Notes under the pieces: model-generated
The model's database searches: none
The model's input: the letters and a program-made list of their open reading frames with translations, nothing else
What the model was told of the DNA's origin: nothing
Shown here: one piece after another, positions 18,818 to 27,631 of the stretch
How positions within the stretch are numbered: the first letter of the stretch is position 1
How the letters are laid out: each line of letters begins with the position of its first letter
Assembly (NCBI RefSeq): GCF_014117445.1
Contig: NZ_CP059851.1
Location: 1 to 64,000, forward strand
DNA from: Sandaracinobacteroides saxicola
GTDB lineage: Bacteria > Pseudomonadota > Alphaproteobacteria > Sphingomonadales > Sphingomonadaceae
DNA length: 64,000 nt
Direction of reading: 5' to 3'
Position numbers and translations under genes: made by a program

Positions 18818-19240
18818 TCAGTCTTCGCGAACGCGCCCGCGGCCGGCCTTGATGGTGCCGCGTTTGGCCTTCGCCTCGACGCGGCGGGCTTTCGCCGCCT
18901 TGCTGGGTTTGGTGGCGCGGCGGATGGTGGGGCGGACGGCGGCCTCCGCCAGAATGGCCAGCAGGCGTTCGATGGCGTCGCGGCGGTTGGCCAGCTGCGT
19001 GCGGAAACGGTCGGCGGTGAGCACGATGATGCCGTCCTGGGTCAGGCGGCTGCCGGCGATGGGAATGGCGCGGGCCTTCACCTCGTCCGGCAGGCTGGGC
19101 GAGCCGAACAGGTCGAAGCGGAGCTGCGCGGCGGTGGCCACCTTGTTGACATTCTGGCCGCCGGGGCCGCGCGCGGCGATGTAGCTGAGGTCGAGTTCGG
19201 CTTCCTCTATGGCGTAGCGGTGGTTGATGCGCAGGGTCAT
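18818..19240 (-). CDS. arfB: Alternative ribosome-rescue factor ArfB (peptidyl-tRNA hydrolase, YaeJ)
   Basis: Rescues stalled ribosomes on non-stop mRNAs. The 140-residue protein is a class I release factor domain without the codon-recognition part: ARGPGGQNVNK holds the catalytic GGQ (residues 27-29). The C-terminal tail is highly basic (PSKAAKARRVEAKAKRGTIKAGRGR) and would enter the empty mRNA channel. The start overlaps the stop of the upstream transporter gene by four bases (ATGA), so the two are cotranscribed. Confidence 0.94.
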   Translation of the reverse strand: MTLRINHRYAIEEAELDLSYIAARGPGGQNVNKVATAAQLRFDLFGSPSLPDEVKARAIPIAGSRLTQDGIIVLTADRFRTQLANRRDAIERLLAILAEAAVRPTIRRATKPSKAAKARRVEAKAKRGTIKAGRGRVRED

Positions 19241-20448
19241 CGGCGGGCGAGGCCGAAGAGCGCGAGGGAGGAGAAGGCGAAGCCGGCGGCCATGACGGCG
19301 GCCATGGCGAGCGGCGTGCCATCATACAGGGCCGCTGCGGTGCTGCTGGCGACCGCGCCGAAGCCGAAGCTGGCGCCGCCGATCATCGCGCTGATGGCGC
19401 CGGCGCGCGCCGGGTCCTGCGCCAGGGCGAGCGCGGTGCTGTTGGTGGAGACGAAGCCGTAGCTGGTGAGCGTGACGAACAGCGCGGCCATCATGCCGGC
19501 CATGCCGCCGGCGCCGGTGAGCGCGAGGGCGACCAGCAGCAGGCCGCCGAGGCTGGAGCCGATGCTGCCGATGGCGATGATGCGGGCGGGTGGATAACGG
19601 CCGAGCAGCCAGCGGTTGACCTGGCTGGCGGCGATCAGCCCGGCGGCGTTGACGGCGAAGATCCAGCCGAAGGTGGCGGTGGAGACGCCGTAATGGCCGA
19701 GGAAGACGGGCGAGGCGCCGGCGACATAGGTGAAGAGCGCGGCGCCGTTGAAGGCGCCGGCGAGCAGGAAGCCGATGAGGCGGCGGTTGCGGAACAGCGC
19801 GGCGTAGCTGCTGAGCGGGCTTTCGGCGGCGGCGGTGGCGGCGGTGAGGCTGCTGCGGCTCTCCTCAAGGCGGCGCCAGACGGCGAGGCCGAGCAGGCCA
19901 CCGAACAGGGCGAGGACGATGAAGATCGAGCGCCAGCCCGAGACGTGCAGCAGCAGGCCGCCGAGCGAGGGCGCGAGCATGGGGGCGACGGCGAGGACGA
20001 GGGTGAGCAGACTGAACAGGCGCGCGCCCTCCACCGTGTCGTACCGGTCGCGGACGATGGCGCGGGCGACGACCAGCCCGGCGCAGGCGCCCAGCGCCTG
20101 GGCGAGGCGGCCGGCGATCAGCCATTCGAGGCTGGGGGCGGCGGCGCAGAGCAGCGAGGCGAGCGCATAGACGGTGCAGCCGATCAACAGCGGCGGCCGG
20201 CGGCCGATGCGGTCGGAGAGCGGCCCGTAGATGAGCTGGCCGACCGCCATGCCGAGGAAGAAGACCGACATGCTGAGCTGGACATGGCCGGTATCGGTGG
20301 CGAAGGCCTGGGCGATGGTGGGGAGCGCGGGGATGTAGAGGTCGATGCTGATCGCGCCGAAGGCGGTGAGGCAGCCGAGCAGCAGGATTTCGCCGAGGCC
20401 GGGGCGGCGTGTCCGGGTGGGCAGGGCGAGGTTCATGGGCTCAGCCAT
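19237..20448 (-). CDS. Bcr/CflA-type MFS multidrug exporter
   Basis: Twelve-helix major facilitator drug/H+ antiporter of 403 residues. The N-terminus GEILLLGCLTAFGAISIDLYIPALPTIA and the first cytoplasmic loop GQLIYGPLSDRIGRRPPLLIG are diagnostic of the Bcr/CflA branch (DHA1 family). Motif C-like [19 protein letters not shown] follows. Substrates of the family include bicyclomycin, chloramphenicol and sulfonamides; the actual substrate here is unknown. Start could be at 20448 or at the in-frame Met five codons later (MNLALPTRTRR). Confidence 0.9.
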   Translation of the reverse strand: MAEPMNLALPTRTRRPGLGEILLLGCLTAFGAISIDLYIPALPTIAQAFATDTGHVQLSMSVFFLGMAVGQLIYGPLSDRIGRRPPLLIGCTVYALASLLCAAAPSLEWLIAGRLAQALGACAGLVVARAIVRDRYDTVEGARLFSLLTLVLAVAPMLAPSLGGLLLHVSGWRSIFIVLALFGGLLGLAVWRRLEESRSSLTAATAAAESPLSSYAALFRNRRLIGFLLAGAFNGAALFTYVAGASPVFLGHYGVSTATFGWIFAVNAAGLIAASQVNRWLLGRYPPARIIAIGSIGSSLGGLLLVALALTGAGGMAGMMAALFVTLTSYGFVSTNSTALALAQDPARAGAISAMIGGASFGFGAVASSTAAALYDGTPLAMAAVMAAGFAFSSLALFGLARR

Positions 20449-20524
20449 AGCCTGATGCGGCGTTGCAGCAAGCCTGTTCAGCGGCGCGGGCTTTCGCTAT
20501 GGGCGGGGCAAAAGGAGCACGCCC

Positions 20525-21733
20525 ATGAACGCCCCCACCAGCATCGTCGACGCCAGCCCCGCGGCCAAATGGCCCTCCTATAACTGGGAGGATCCGTTCC
20601 TGCTGGAGGAGATGCTGAGCGAGGAGGAGCGGATGGTGCGCGACAGCGCGCGGGCGTTCGCCGGCCAGCATCTGGTGCCGATGGTGAAGATGGCGAACCG
20701 GGACGAGACCTGTGATCCGGCGTTGATGCGGGAGTTCGGCAAGGCGGGGCTGCTGGGACCGACGATTCAAGGCTATGACTGCCCCGGCGTGTCCTATGTC
20801 AGCTATGGCCTGATCGCCCGGGAGGTGGAGCGGGTGGATTCGGCGCTGCGGTCCGCATTCAGCGTGCAGTCCTCGCTCGTCATGTATCCGATCTGGGCCT
20901 ATGGGACGGAGGCGCAGCGGCGGAAGTATCTGCCGGCGCTGGCGAGTGGCGAGATGATCGGCGCCTTCGGGCTGACCGAGCCGGATGCCGGCAGCGATCC
21001 CGGCGGCATGAAGACCCGGGCGGTGAAGGTGCCAGGCGGGTACCGGGTGAACGGCGCCAAGATGTGGATCACCAACAGCCCGATCGCGCATCTGTTCGTG
21101 GTGTGGGCCTATCTGGACAATGACATCCGCGGCTTCATCCTGGAGCGGGCCGACGGCAATATCGAGACGCCGAAGATCAGCGGCAAGTTCTCGCTTCGCG
21201 CCTGGGTGACGGGCGAGATCGTGATGAAGGATGTGTTCATTCCCGAAGATCGCCTGCTGCCGAATGTGAAGGGCTTGAAGGGGCCGTTCGGGTGCCTGAA
21301 CAATGCGCGGTACGGCATCGGCTGGGGGGCGATGGGGGCGGCGGAATATTGCTGGCACGCGGCGCGGCAATATACGCTGGACCGCAAGCAGTTCGGCCGG
21401 CCGCTGGCGGCGACGCAGTTGGTGCAGAAGAAGCTGGCGGACATGCAGACGGATATCGTGATGGGCTTGCTGTTGGCGCATCGGGCGGGGACGTTGCTGG
21501 GCGAGCACAAGCTGGCGCCGGAGGCGATCTCGATCGTGAAGCGGAATAATTGCGGCAAGGCGCTGGCGATTGCGCGGGAAGCGCGGGACATGCACGGCGG
21601 GAATGGGATCAGCGACGAATATGGGGTGATCCGGCATGTGATGAATCTGGAGGCGGTGAATACCTATGAGGGGACGCATGATGTGCATGCGTTGATTTTG
21701 GGCCGGGGCCAGACGGGGATCAGTGCGTTTTAG
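20525..21733 (+). CDS. gcdH: Glutaryl-CoA dehydrogenase (acyl-CoA dehydrogenase family)
   Basis: Flavoenzyme that oxidises and decarboxylates glutaryl-CoA to crotonyl-CoA in lysine/tryptophan breakdown, passing electrons to ETF. The 402-residue protein has the GcdH-like start ([25 protein letters not shown]), the FAD-binding stretch [27 protein letters not shown], and the catalytic glutamate in [16 protein letters not shown] (Glu382), a position typical of glutaryl-CoA dehydrogenases. AAAAGGAGC lies 9 bp before the ATG. The ETF alpha gene is at the right edge of the window. Confidence 0.93.
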   Translation: MNAPTSIVDASPAAKWPSYNWEDPFLLEEMLSEEERMVRDSARAFAGQHLVPMVKMANRDETCDPALMREFGKAGLLGPTIQGYDCPGVSYVSYGLIAREVERVDSALRSAFSVQSSLVMYPIWAYGTEAQRRKYLPALASGEMIGAFGLTEPDAGSDPGGMKTRAVKVPGGYRVNGAKMWITNSPIAHLFVVWAYLDNDIRGFILERADGNIETPKISGKFSLRAWVTGEIVMKDVFIPEDRLLPNVKGLKGPFGCLNNARYGIGWGAMGAAEYCWHAARQYTLDRKQFGRPLAATQLVQKKLADMQTDIVMGLLLAHRAGTLLGEHKLAPEAISIVKRNNCGKALAIAREARDMHGGNGISDEYGVIRHVMNLEAVNTYEGTHDVHALILGRGQTGISAF

Positions 21734-21747
21734 GCGCAGCGCGGCGA

Positions 21748-21775
21748 GAAATAGCGTGGCGTAGCCCGCTATTTC
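21748..21775 (+). terminator. Hairpin after gcdH
   Basis: GAAATAGCG and CGCTATTTC form a perfect 9-bp stem with a 10-nt loop, 15 bp past the gcdH stop. No U-tract follows. It probably ends or protects the gcdH message. Confidence 0.4.
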
Positions 21776-22061
21776 GAGACTCGCGCCAGCATGGCCGGCG
21801 GGGCGGAGGGCTTGCCCGACGAACCCGTCCGACAGCGTGGCTTGGCCACGCCCTTTCTTCTTCCTTTTGTTCCTTTCACTGTCTCCGCGCAGGCCGCTGT
21901 TCGTTTCGCGCGGCTTGGCCGCGCAGGGGGTGTAGGATTATGGAAGGTTTTTCGCAAAAAGTGACAGCCTGAATCAAGGGCTTAGCGATTTCAGGGGGTT
22001 CGGGAGGGTCGCGCGTGACGGGTGGACGTTGGATGCTGACTCGATGATGCCAATGTGGTTA

Positions 22062-22270
22062 TCAGATGTCGGTGGTTTTGGCAAGCTGTTTCGAGGCTTC
22101 CCATAAGCTGGCGGCAAGGCGGCGAAGAAGGCCAGCTCATCCTTTCGCCACAGCGCCCGTGCCACGACGACGTTGCCAACCGCATCAAGGGCATGCACCT
22201 GGAAGACATGCTTGGCCAGATCGAGGCCGACAACGGTGACAGACGACAAATCAGTTGGTAGCTTCGACAT
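22062..22270 (-). pseudogene. IS110-family transposase, internally deleted
   Basis: The start MSKLPTDLSSVTVVGLDLAK continues HVFQVHALD...ELAFFAALPP, a clear IS110 DEDD-type N-terminus whose first Asp sits in GLDLAKHVFQVH. After ALPP the frame jumps: the next bases read in another frame as EASKQLAKTTDI then TGA at 22064-22062, which looks like a transposase C-terminus. About 250 or more codons are missing, including the catalytic Ser domain, so the protein cannot be active. Confidence 0.65.
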
Positions 22271-22390
22271 GGCCTGCCCCGGCGAAGGCCGGGGGCGCTC
22301 CTCTCTGGTGAACCTCGACAGTTACACCGTGAGGGGTCGGCACAGCCGAATCAAACCCCAATCAGAGCACCGTCCACACCATCACCGTAA
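22271..22390 (-). other. Possible vestigial bridge-RNA region of the IS110 remnant
   Basis: Non-coding stretch directly upstream of the IS110 transposase start, the position of the bridge RNA in the IS110 group. It contains short self-complementary blocks such as CCCCGGCGAAGGCCGGGG near 22277-22294. Assignment is by position only; no fold was calculated. Confidence 0.25.
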
Positions 22391-22407
22391 TTAACTGTGA
22401 ATAATTA

Positions 22408-22848
22408 TTAACCGTTTTTTTGCTTTGTAGGTAGCTTACAGAAGTCGGCGAAATTCGCAATTTCAGGTTCTGATGGTACGTAGAACCCTTCTGGCAATAC
22501 ATTTTTATTATCAGTTGATTTTCCGTTCGCGTCTACAAACCTAGCGTAAACAATTGGATTGCCTGCATAGATTATGACTCTGGAAAATGCCACCCTCGTT
22601 CCACCGGCTGAGGAAAAGGCATACCCATCATAGATCGCCCAATCCAATTCGGGAGAGGCGATTTCTCGATATACTTTGATAGACGTTCCCTGACGAATGG
22701 CAATGTTAGAAAATCCCTGACCATCGTTGAATTTAGCGGATTTCTTCGAACTTTCCTTGCAGAAGGAGGCAGCATCAGTGGACACTGCCTGCGCGTTAGC
22801 GCTTATACCAAACACGAAGGAGGAGCACAGAGCTAATAATAGTTTCAT
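22408..22848 (-). CDS. Exported small protein, candidate immunity protein for the Rhs toxin
   Basis: A 146-residue protein with a clear signal peptide (MKLLLALCSSFVFGISANAQA) and a mature domain with two cysteines (SFCKES near the N-terminus, ADFCKLP near the C-terminus) that could form a disulfide. No family recognised. Its ATG overlaps the Rhs stop codon (TAATG), so it is translationally coupled to the toxin gene. Base composition is AT-richer than the surrounding genome, like the toxin tip. Immunity against a periplasm-acting peptidoglycan hydrolase would have to be exported, which fits. Immunity role is inference. Confidence 0.7.
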   Translation of the reverse strand: MKLLLALCSSFVFGISANAQAVSTDAASFCKESSKKSAKFNDGQGFSNIAIRQGTSIKVYREIASPELDWAIYDGYAFSSAGGTRVAFSRVIIYAGNPIVYARFVDANGKSTDNKNVLPEGFYVPSEPEIANFADFCKLPTKQKNG

Positions 22849-24416
22849 TATCCATTCTCCTTATGGCAATTGCCTGTATTAGAAGAGTTTGCTTTCACTG
22901 GGCGAATATAAAAATGCGGTGGATCTTTGCGTCCATTGTAATTTCCTCCCCATTTAGCACCCGCCATTCTGAACGCGTCGACTATACGTGGGAATGAAGC
23001 GGACCGCGTTCCATTTATATCAATGGCATTGCCGAGCTCATGATCAGAGAAATTAGCTGCTGGGTTTGATCCAGATGCCCCACCTCGCATACGCGCTTGA
23101 TCTGCTGCAGTCCGGTAGCCACTGTTCACTTGCGGCTCAATGCCTTGGCGCTCGAGGTTCGCCATCGCCGTCTCGACTATCTTTGCGAAGGCCGGAGAAA
23201 ATCGGGGATCGACAGTGGGCAAAGCATTATCAGGAAGATTCACAGTGACCAGCGGGCACTCCGGCGGTGTCGACTCCGGTGGCGGAGCGTCTGGACTTCC
23301 GCCAATAGGTGCCGTCGAATCCCAATCAAATCGTGGCGTGTTGTCATAATCCCAAGCAGCCCAGCCGCCGTGATTCCAAGGGTCGCCCAGTTGTACAATC
23401 CTACTTCCGCACGATGCGGTAACAGTAATTGTGCCGTTAACATCGCCACCTATGCATTTAGCAGAACCCGTCGGATCCCGCCCATTCACCGGGTCATTGC
23501 CCACATAAGCATAGATATTCATGCCATCGTCGTAGCCAGTGGGGTCTGTCTGCATGAACCTTCCCAGCGTAGGGGAGTAGAAGCGCGCCTTGTAGTAGCT
23601 GAGACCGATCTCGGGGAGCCAAGCCTGGCCGGTGTAGCCGAACCGGCCAAGGTTGCTGGACGACGGGATGCCATATTCGTCATAGCGATTGATCCCGAGC
23701 GTATTGCCCGAACCGTCCGTCACCGCGATCACGCTGCCGCGCTCGTCCGACAGCAGCCAGCGCTTGTCGGTAGTGCCGGCGCCCTCATACCAGACCAACG
23801 GCTCGTCCGCGCCAGGGCCGGCGACATAGCGGCGGAGCACATTGCCGGTCACATTGTCATACTCCGCCGCAATCTCTCCGCCATCATGGATGAACCTTGT
23901 GTCGCCGCTGCTGCCGCCCCAAGTCTGCGCGAGACGGCCATAGGGATCATAGGCCAGATTGAGCGTTCGTGCACCCGTGACGTTGCGCAGGCGGTTGTCG
24001 ACATCATAGTTGAAGCTGCTGGCCCCATCGCCGATCAGGTTGCCGCGAGCATCATAGCTGAGCGTGACGGCGCCGGCGACGGCATATTGGTTGAGGCCGT
24101 TGGGCGTATAGGGCCGGTTGACATTGTAATGCCCGGTCCAGGCATAAAGATCGTTCGAGCGGGTGAGGCTGGCGATCTGGCCAGAGGGCATATAACCGAA
24201 CGCCCAGTTCACATCCTGCGCCGTGCCGGCAGGGTCGTGCGTCATCAGCGTCAGGCGCGAGACCGGATCATAGCCGTAGCTGGTCGTCACCCCATTGCAG
24301 CGGCTGAGCGACGTGCGGCGGCCGAGGTCATCGTAGCCGAAGCTTGCCAGCACGCCCATGCCGGAGACGGCGCCATATTTGCGGATGGTGGGCAGTATGT
24401 CCGTCAGCCACGCCAC
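22848..24416 (-). CDS. Orphan Rhs C-terminal protein with M15 peptidase-like toxin domain
   Basis: A 522-residue Rhs/YD-repeat protein lacking the usual long N-terminus. YD repeats (FGYDDLGRRTSLSR, YGYDPVSRL, LSYDARGNLIGDG, LAYDPYGRLAQTW) lead to the Rhs core end (YTGQAWLPEIGLSYYKARFY...MQTDPTGYDDGMNIYAY...DPTGSA). A variable tip follows, of different composition, with a zinc peptidase M15-like signature: SGYRTAADQARMRGG, SDHELGNAID (His459, Asp466) and DPPHFYI (His501). Such domains cleave peptidoglycan peptides. The start is a GTG; in frame upstream there is a TAG at 24449-24447, so it is probably a broken or orphan copy. The next gene is coupled by TAATG. Confidence 0.8.
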   Translation of the reverse strand: MAWLTDILPTIRKYGAVSGMGVLASFGYDDLGRRTSLSRCNGVTTSYGYDPVSRLTLMTHDPAGTAQDVNWAFGYMPSGQIASLTRSNDLYAWTGHYNVNRPYTPNGLNQYAVAGAVTLSYDARGNLIGDGASSFNYDVDNRLRNVTGARTLNLAYDPYGRLAQTWGGSSGDTRFIHDGGEIAAEYDNVTGNVLRRYVAGPGADEPLVWYEGAGTTDKRWLLSDERGSVIAVTDGSGNTLGINRYDEYGIPSSSNLGRFGYTGQAWLPEIGLSYYKARFYSPTLGRFMQTDPTGYDDGMNIYAYVGNDPVNGRDPTGSAKCIGGDVNGTITVTASCGSRIVQLGDPWNHGGWAAWDYDNTPRFDWDSTAPIGGSPDAPPPESTPPECPLVTVNLPDNALPTVDPRFSPAFAKIVETAMANLERQGIEPQVNSGYRTAADQARMRGGASGSNPAANFSDHELGNAIDINGTRSASFPRIVDAFRMAGAKWGGNYNGRKDPPHFYIRPVKANSSNTGNCHKENG

Positions 24417-24572
24417 CTCGGCCCGTGCATCGGCCGCTATTGCGCGCTATTCTGCCGCTTGTTGTTGCAAGATACCGGTCTTGGCGCGCAGTTCCCGCCA
24501 GCCGTTCGAGGGAGCTGAGAAGATCGTCGATCAGCCGGCGTTCGCCTGTCGCGGATTTTTGCCGTGGCGACG

Positions 24573-24615
24573 GACGGCCCCACCCCCGGCCCCTCCCCTG
24601 AAGGGGAGGGGAGAT
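24573..24615. repeat. 43-bp GC-rich palindromic repeat, copy A
   Basis: This repeat contains CCCCTCCCC-TGAA-GGGGAGGGG, a perfect 9-bp stem, preceded by CCCCACCCCCGGC. It is identical, except for one base, to 37308-37350 inside tatB. The region 24417-25071 has no gene: it holds the broken pre-Rhs frame, this repeat, the first long direct repeat (24665-24835) and a possible promoter for the next gene. Confidence 0.85.
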
Positions 24616-24664
24616 AGGGGCAATGGCGATGCCGCCGCCGGACGGTGGGGGTGTCAACGTGACT

Positions 24665-24835
24665 TGCGTGCTGCGTGGCACGACCCCCACCCCAAAGCCG
24701 ACCCTTCGCGTCGTCTTCGACTCCCACCCTACGTTCGTGCCCTCACACGGGGGGAGGGGGGAAGAACAAGCGCCCCGGCCGTGCTGTCGCGGGAGTCGCT
24801 CCTTACGCCCCCTGGTGCGCGGGGCAGGAGGGTTG
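24665..24835. repeat. Long direct repeat, left copy
   Basis: Blocks TGCGTGCTGCGTGGCAC, CCCCCACCCCAAAGCCGACC, CTTCGCGTCGTCTTCGACTC, CTACGTTCG and GTGCTGTCGCGGGAGTCGC recur in the same order and strand at 26606-26853. The two copies bracket the gene at 25072-26520. Internal parts are G/C-rich short palindromes of the CCCCAC...GGGGAGG type. Confidence 0.7.
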
Positions 24836-25071
24836 GTTTGGCGGGCTTATGTGGCGGCGGTCGATGGAGGTTCGTGTTTCGAGCGTGAGGAACTATTCGT
24901 CCGGCAACTGTCCGTGAACTCGCCCACATCCTGCTCCACAACGTCTGCATCACCGCAATTCCAAAAACCCGTATCATGGCGCAATCTTGACATTGGTTAC
25001 AATTCATATAGTCTATGAAAACAAAATAACAGGGTCGTTGCCAGTAAATCCTTGGTCAAGGGGCAACGTCT

Positions 25072-26520
25072 ATGACTGTTTATATCAGTTTCGCACATCT
25101 TGTGCCAAAAATCCGCGTTGTTGTGTCATGCACGACCGCGCTGACACTTGCCGTTGCGGTGACAGCTGTGAAGGCCGAGCCGGAGAAGACCGCTGGCAAA
25201 CGGGCGGTCAGTGCGCAACCTGGTCAAATGTCGCCTAGCGTGCAACGTGGTCAGGCATCGCTTTGGCTTGACAGTGGACGAACGGAACTGAGCCTCTACT
25301 CGGGGGAATTCGTCAATTGGGTCAGTGAAATGAGTTTCTATGATACACCGAACATCAACATGAAGGCCCGTTGGCGCCTGGTGGAATATGTCCCTTCCTC
25401 GGCGAAATGGGAGCTTTACAAGTTCAACAAGGTAAACAATGCCCTTGTTCGCCAGACCATAACGTCAGGTGTGTTTCCATCGCTGCCGGACAGCAGCATG
25501 GATGTTACGCCGTTTTCATTGAACCTGGCAAACTATCTGCCGGTGCACAACAAAACGAAGGAAGCGCAGGAATATTATCTGACGGTCTATAGCAAGCCTG
25601 TTTCAGGCACAGGCGTCATTCCGGCGCGGCGGGTCAAGATTGTTCATTTGCCCAAGGCCAAGCAGAAGGTGCCGGCGCCCGACAATCCTTACGCTTGCGC
25701 ATCGACGGCCAACACGGATCGACGGGTCCGGCTTGGAATACCTAAGGTGTTCGTGGAGAAGACAACATCGACGCCGGGCGATGGCGATCGCGATGAGCTG
25801 TATATCCTCCGCTCGCGCAAGGGGCCCGGGGATTTTATCGGCGCGACGCCGCGATTGCCCGGCAATGATGACTATTATGAAGCCAAGATCGGCAAGACGC
25901 TGTTCCACGGCCCCCCAGGATCCCCCGCCAATATCATTCCCTGGACAAACCAGGACGGGCAGTTCGAGAACAGTCCCGTTATCCTTAACATGATCCTGAA
26001 ACATGGCCAGACGGTTACCGTGGTCGCATCGCTGTCTGAACAGGACAATGAGGAACTGGACGATATTCGCACGGGACTGATCACGGCCTTCACGACCGTG
26101 GCGGGAATATCCAGTGCGGTCGGGGGCTATGGGCTGATCGTGGCGGCCGCGGCGGGCGGTGCGGCGGCTGCATCCGGAGCGATTCCGCAGACATCGTTCC
26201 ACGATCAGCTTGGAACATTTTCAACAACCTTCACGAATAAATGCGGCTACGTTCAGACCACTTTCGTCGCACCGAAAACATTCGATTTTGGCGCGGCTGG
26301 TACGGCGACCATGAATTTTTCCGACATCAACACCCATGTGTCGTTCAATCAGCGGCTATCGGTGCTGAAGGTGGCGGACCAGAAATTCTGGCCCAATGGC
26401 GTCGATTGGGGCGCCTTCCAGCCGGTGGGCGATGATGATGCGATCTGGATGGAAGCCAATGGCACGAGCCAGTCGAAATATACCTTTCAGGTGCGTGCCG
26501 ATGTGCGGCTGCCCGATTAG
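25072..26520 (+). CDS. Exported protein of unknown function with a Gly/Ala-rich hydrophobic segment
   Basis: The 482-residue protein has no family I recognise. The N-terminus holds a long signal-like segment (IRVVVSCTTALTLAVAVTAVKA). The body is polar, with beta-type alternation and many Asp/Asn. One hydrophobic Gly/Ala-rich run sits at about residues 340-380 (TTVAGISSAVGGYGLIVAAA...), long enough to enter a membrane. A TTGACA box at 24987-24992 with TAGTCT 16 bp later may be the promoter. Third-position G/C bias is weaker than in neighbours. It lies between two long direct repeats, so the gene may be a transferred cassette. Confidence 0.7.
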   Translation: MTVYISFAHLVPKIRVVVSCTTALTLAVAVTAVKAEPEKTAGKRAVSAQPGQMSPSVQRGQASLWLDSGRTELSLYSGEFVNWVSEMSFYDTPNINMKARWRLVEYVPSSAKWELYKFNKVNNALVRQTITSGVFPSLPDSSMDVTPFSLNLANYLPVHNKTKEAQEYYLTVYSKPVSGTGVIPARRVKIVHLPKAKQKVPAPDNPYACASTANTDRRVRLGIPKVFVEKTTSTPGDGDRDELYILRSRKGPGDFIGATPRLPGNDDYYEAKIGKTLFHGPPGSPANIIPWTNQDGQFENSPVILNMILKHGQTVTVVASLSEQDNEELDDIRTGLITAFTTVAGISSAVGGYGLIVAAAAGGAAAASGAIPQTSFHDQLGTFSTTFTNKCGYVQTTFVAPKTFDFGAAGTATMNFSDINTHVSFNQRLSVLKVADQKFWPNGVDWGAFQPVGDDDAIWMEANGTSQSKYTFQVRADVRLPD

Positions 26521-26605
26521 AGTTTGGACACGTCGCCTCCGGCAGATGGCGGTGCCGGCAAGGCGAGGGGCGATGGTGCGGCCTTTTCGGCGTTCGTTCG
26601 CCGCA

Positions 26606-26853
26606 GCGCGTGCTGTGTGGCACCGCCCCCACCCTAACGCTGACGCTTCGCGTCGTCTTCGGCTCCCCCACTCTACGTTCGCTGGGATCGCGTGGGGGAG
26701 GGGGAAGGTTGTCGTCAACGTCTCTCTTCTGCTGCGAGAAAGGGCAGCAGAGCACCCACCCCCGCCGCGCTGTCGCGCGAGTCGCCGCTGACGCGTTGCG
26801 TCGTCTTCGACTCCCCGCTCTCGGCTGCGCCGGGCAGGAGGGGTGTTTTCAGC
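26606..26853. repeat. Long direct repeat, right copy
   Basis: Matches 24665-24835 block for block (GCGTGCTGTGTGGCACC, CCCCCACCCTAACGCTGACG, CTTCGCGTCGTCTTCGGCTC, CTACGTTCG, CGCTGTCGCGCGAGTCGC, GGGCAGGAGGGG), with an extra insert in the middle. The gap 26521-26957 holds only this repeat and no gene. Confidence 0.7.
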
Positions 26854-26957
26854 ACGGGCGGGGGCTTGGGTGGCGACATCACCGCTCGCTAGCGCGAGTC
26901 GTCCTCCCTGCGAGGGGAGACAGGGCGGGATCGGGCAACCCAGCCGCCGCCAGCACG

Positions 26958-27551
26958 TCAGCTCGCAACGGGCGCCGCGCCGCGTCGGCGCAGGACGCCG
27001 CCGACCAGGGCGAAGCCGGTGATCAGTAGGGCCCAGCTGTGGGGTTCGGGGACGGCGCCGATGGCGAGCGTGCCGGCGAGCGTTTCGAAGGACGCCGGCA
27101 GCTGGCCGGGGGCGAACACGACGTTGCCGATGCCGGTGAAGCTTCCGGTCGTGTTGGCGTAGCGGCCGGTGCCGCCGGTGGCGATGAAGGTCTGGACGTT
27201 GGCGAAGGTGCCGGGCGTTGCCGTGGCGCTGAGCGTGCCGCTGTAGGTGCCGGTCAGCACATCGCCGCCCGAGAAGTCGAAGCTGAAGCGGCCGTCGAAG
27301 TAGGTGGTGGGCAGCGGCGGCACGATGCAGTGGCTGTTGGTGGGCACGAAGGCGCCCAGGTTGGAGGTGCCCTCGGCAACGCCCAGGCCCGGGCCGATGC
27401 TGACGGTCAGCGCCGGCGCGCAGCGGCCACCGGGCGCGGCGGGGGCGTTGGTGTTGGTGAGCGTGCCCGAGAAGGCGACCATGCGCGCCGAGGCGGCGGG
27501 GGCGAGGACGAGACCGAGAAGGCCGGCGGCGAAAGCAAGACGAAGCGACAT
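26958..27551 (-). CDS. PEP-CTERM secreted protein of unknown function
   Basis: A 197-residue exported protein: signal peptide MSLRLAFAAGLLGLVLAPAASA, a Thr/Gly-rich beta-type body (FSGTLTNTNAPAAPGG..., TYSGTLSATATPGTFANVQTF, GTGRYANTTGSFTGIG), and a C-terminal VPEPHSWALLITGFALVGG helix with RRRG tail, a PEP-CTERM signal. GGGAGAG before ATG 27551 supports the start. It is divergent from the regulator gene; the 128-bp gap holds three 11-bp tandem repeats that could control both. Confidence 0.82.
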   Translation of the reverse strand: MSLRLAFAAGLLGLVLAPAASARMVAFSGTLTNTNAPAAPGGRCAPALTVSIGPGLGVAEGTSNLGAFVPTNSHCIVPPLPTTYFDGRFSFDFSGGDVLTGTYSGTLSATATPGTFANVQTFIATGGTGRYANTTGSFTGIGNVVFAPGQLPASFETLAGTLAIGAVPEPHSWALLITGFALVGGVLRRRGAAPVAS

Positions 27552-27631
27552 GACGAACTCTCCCATGCCCGGCGGAAAGATGCCGGCGTGGCTATCATCG
27601 GGCGCGCGGGACATGCTAGAAAGGCCGCCAA

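Larger units (their letters stand above)
21990..22390 (-). mobile_element. IS110-type insertion sequence remnant
   Basis: Contains the first ~57 codons of an IS110-family transposase (22270 downward) joined to what looks like its last ~12 codons, with the middle deleted. Flanks without coding potential lie on either side. Boundaries are approximate: I could not identify exact ends. The 120 bp upstream of the transposase start is where IS110-group elements encode their bridge RNA. It marks the left edge of an accessory island that also holds the Rhs toxin module. Confidence 0.55.

Noticed and set aside
24417-24690. Open frames upstream of the Rhs fragment on the minus strand
   Set aside because: Part is translation of GC-rich repeat DNA. 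The part nearest Rhs reads as helix-like sequence in one frame (ELRAKTGILQQQAAE) but ends in a TAG, so it is noted as a broken stretch, not a gene.
24665-26853. Possible CRISPR or tandem array from the repeated G/C-rich blocks
   Set aside because: Repeats are long, only two copies, and not separated by regular spacers.
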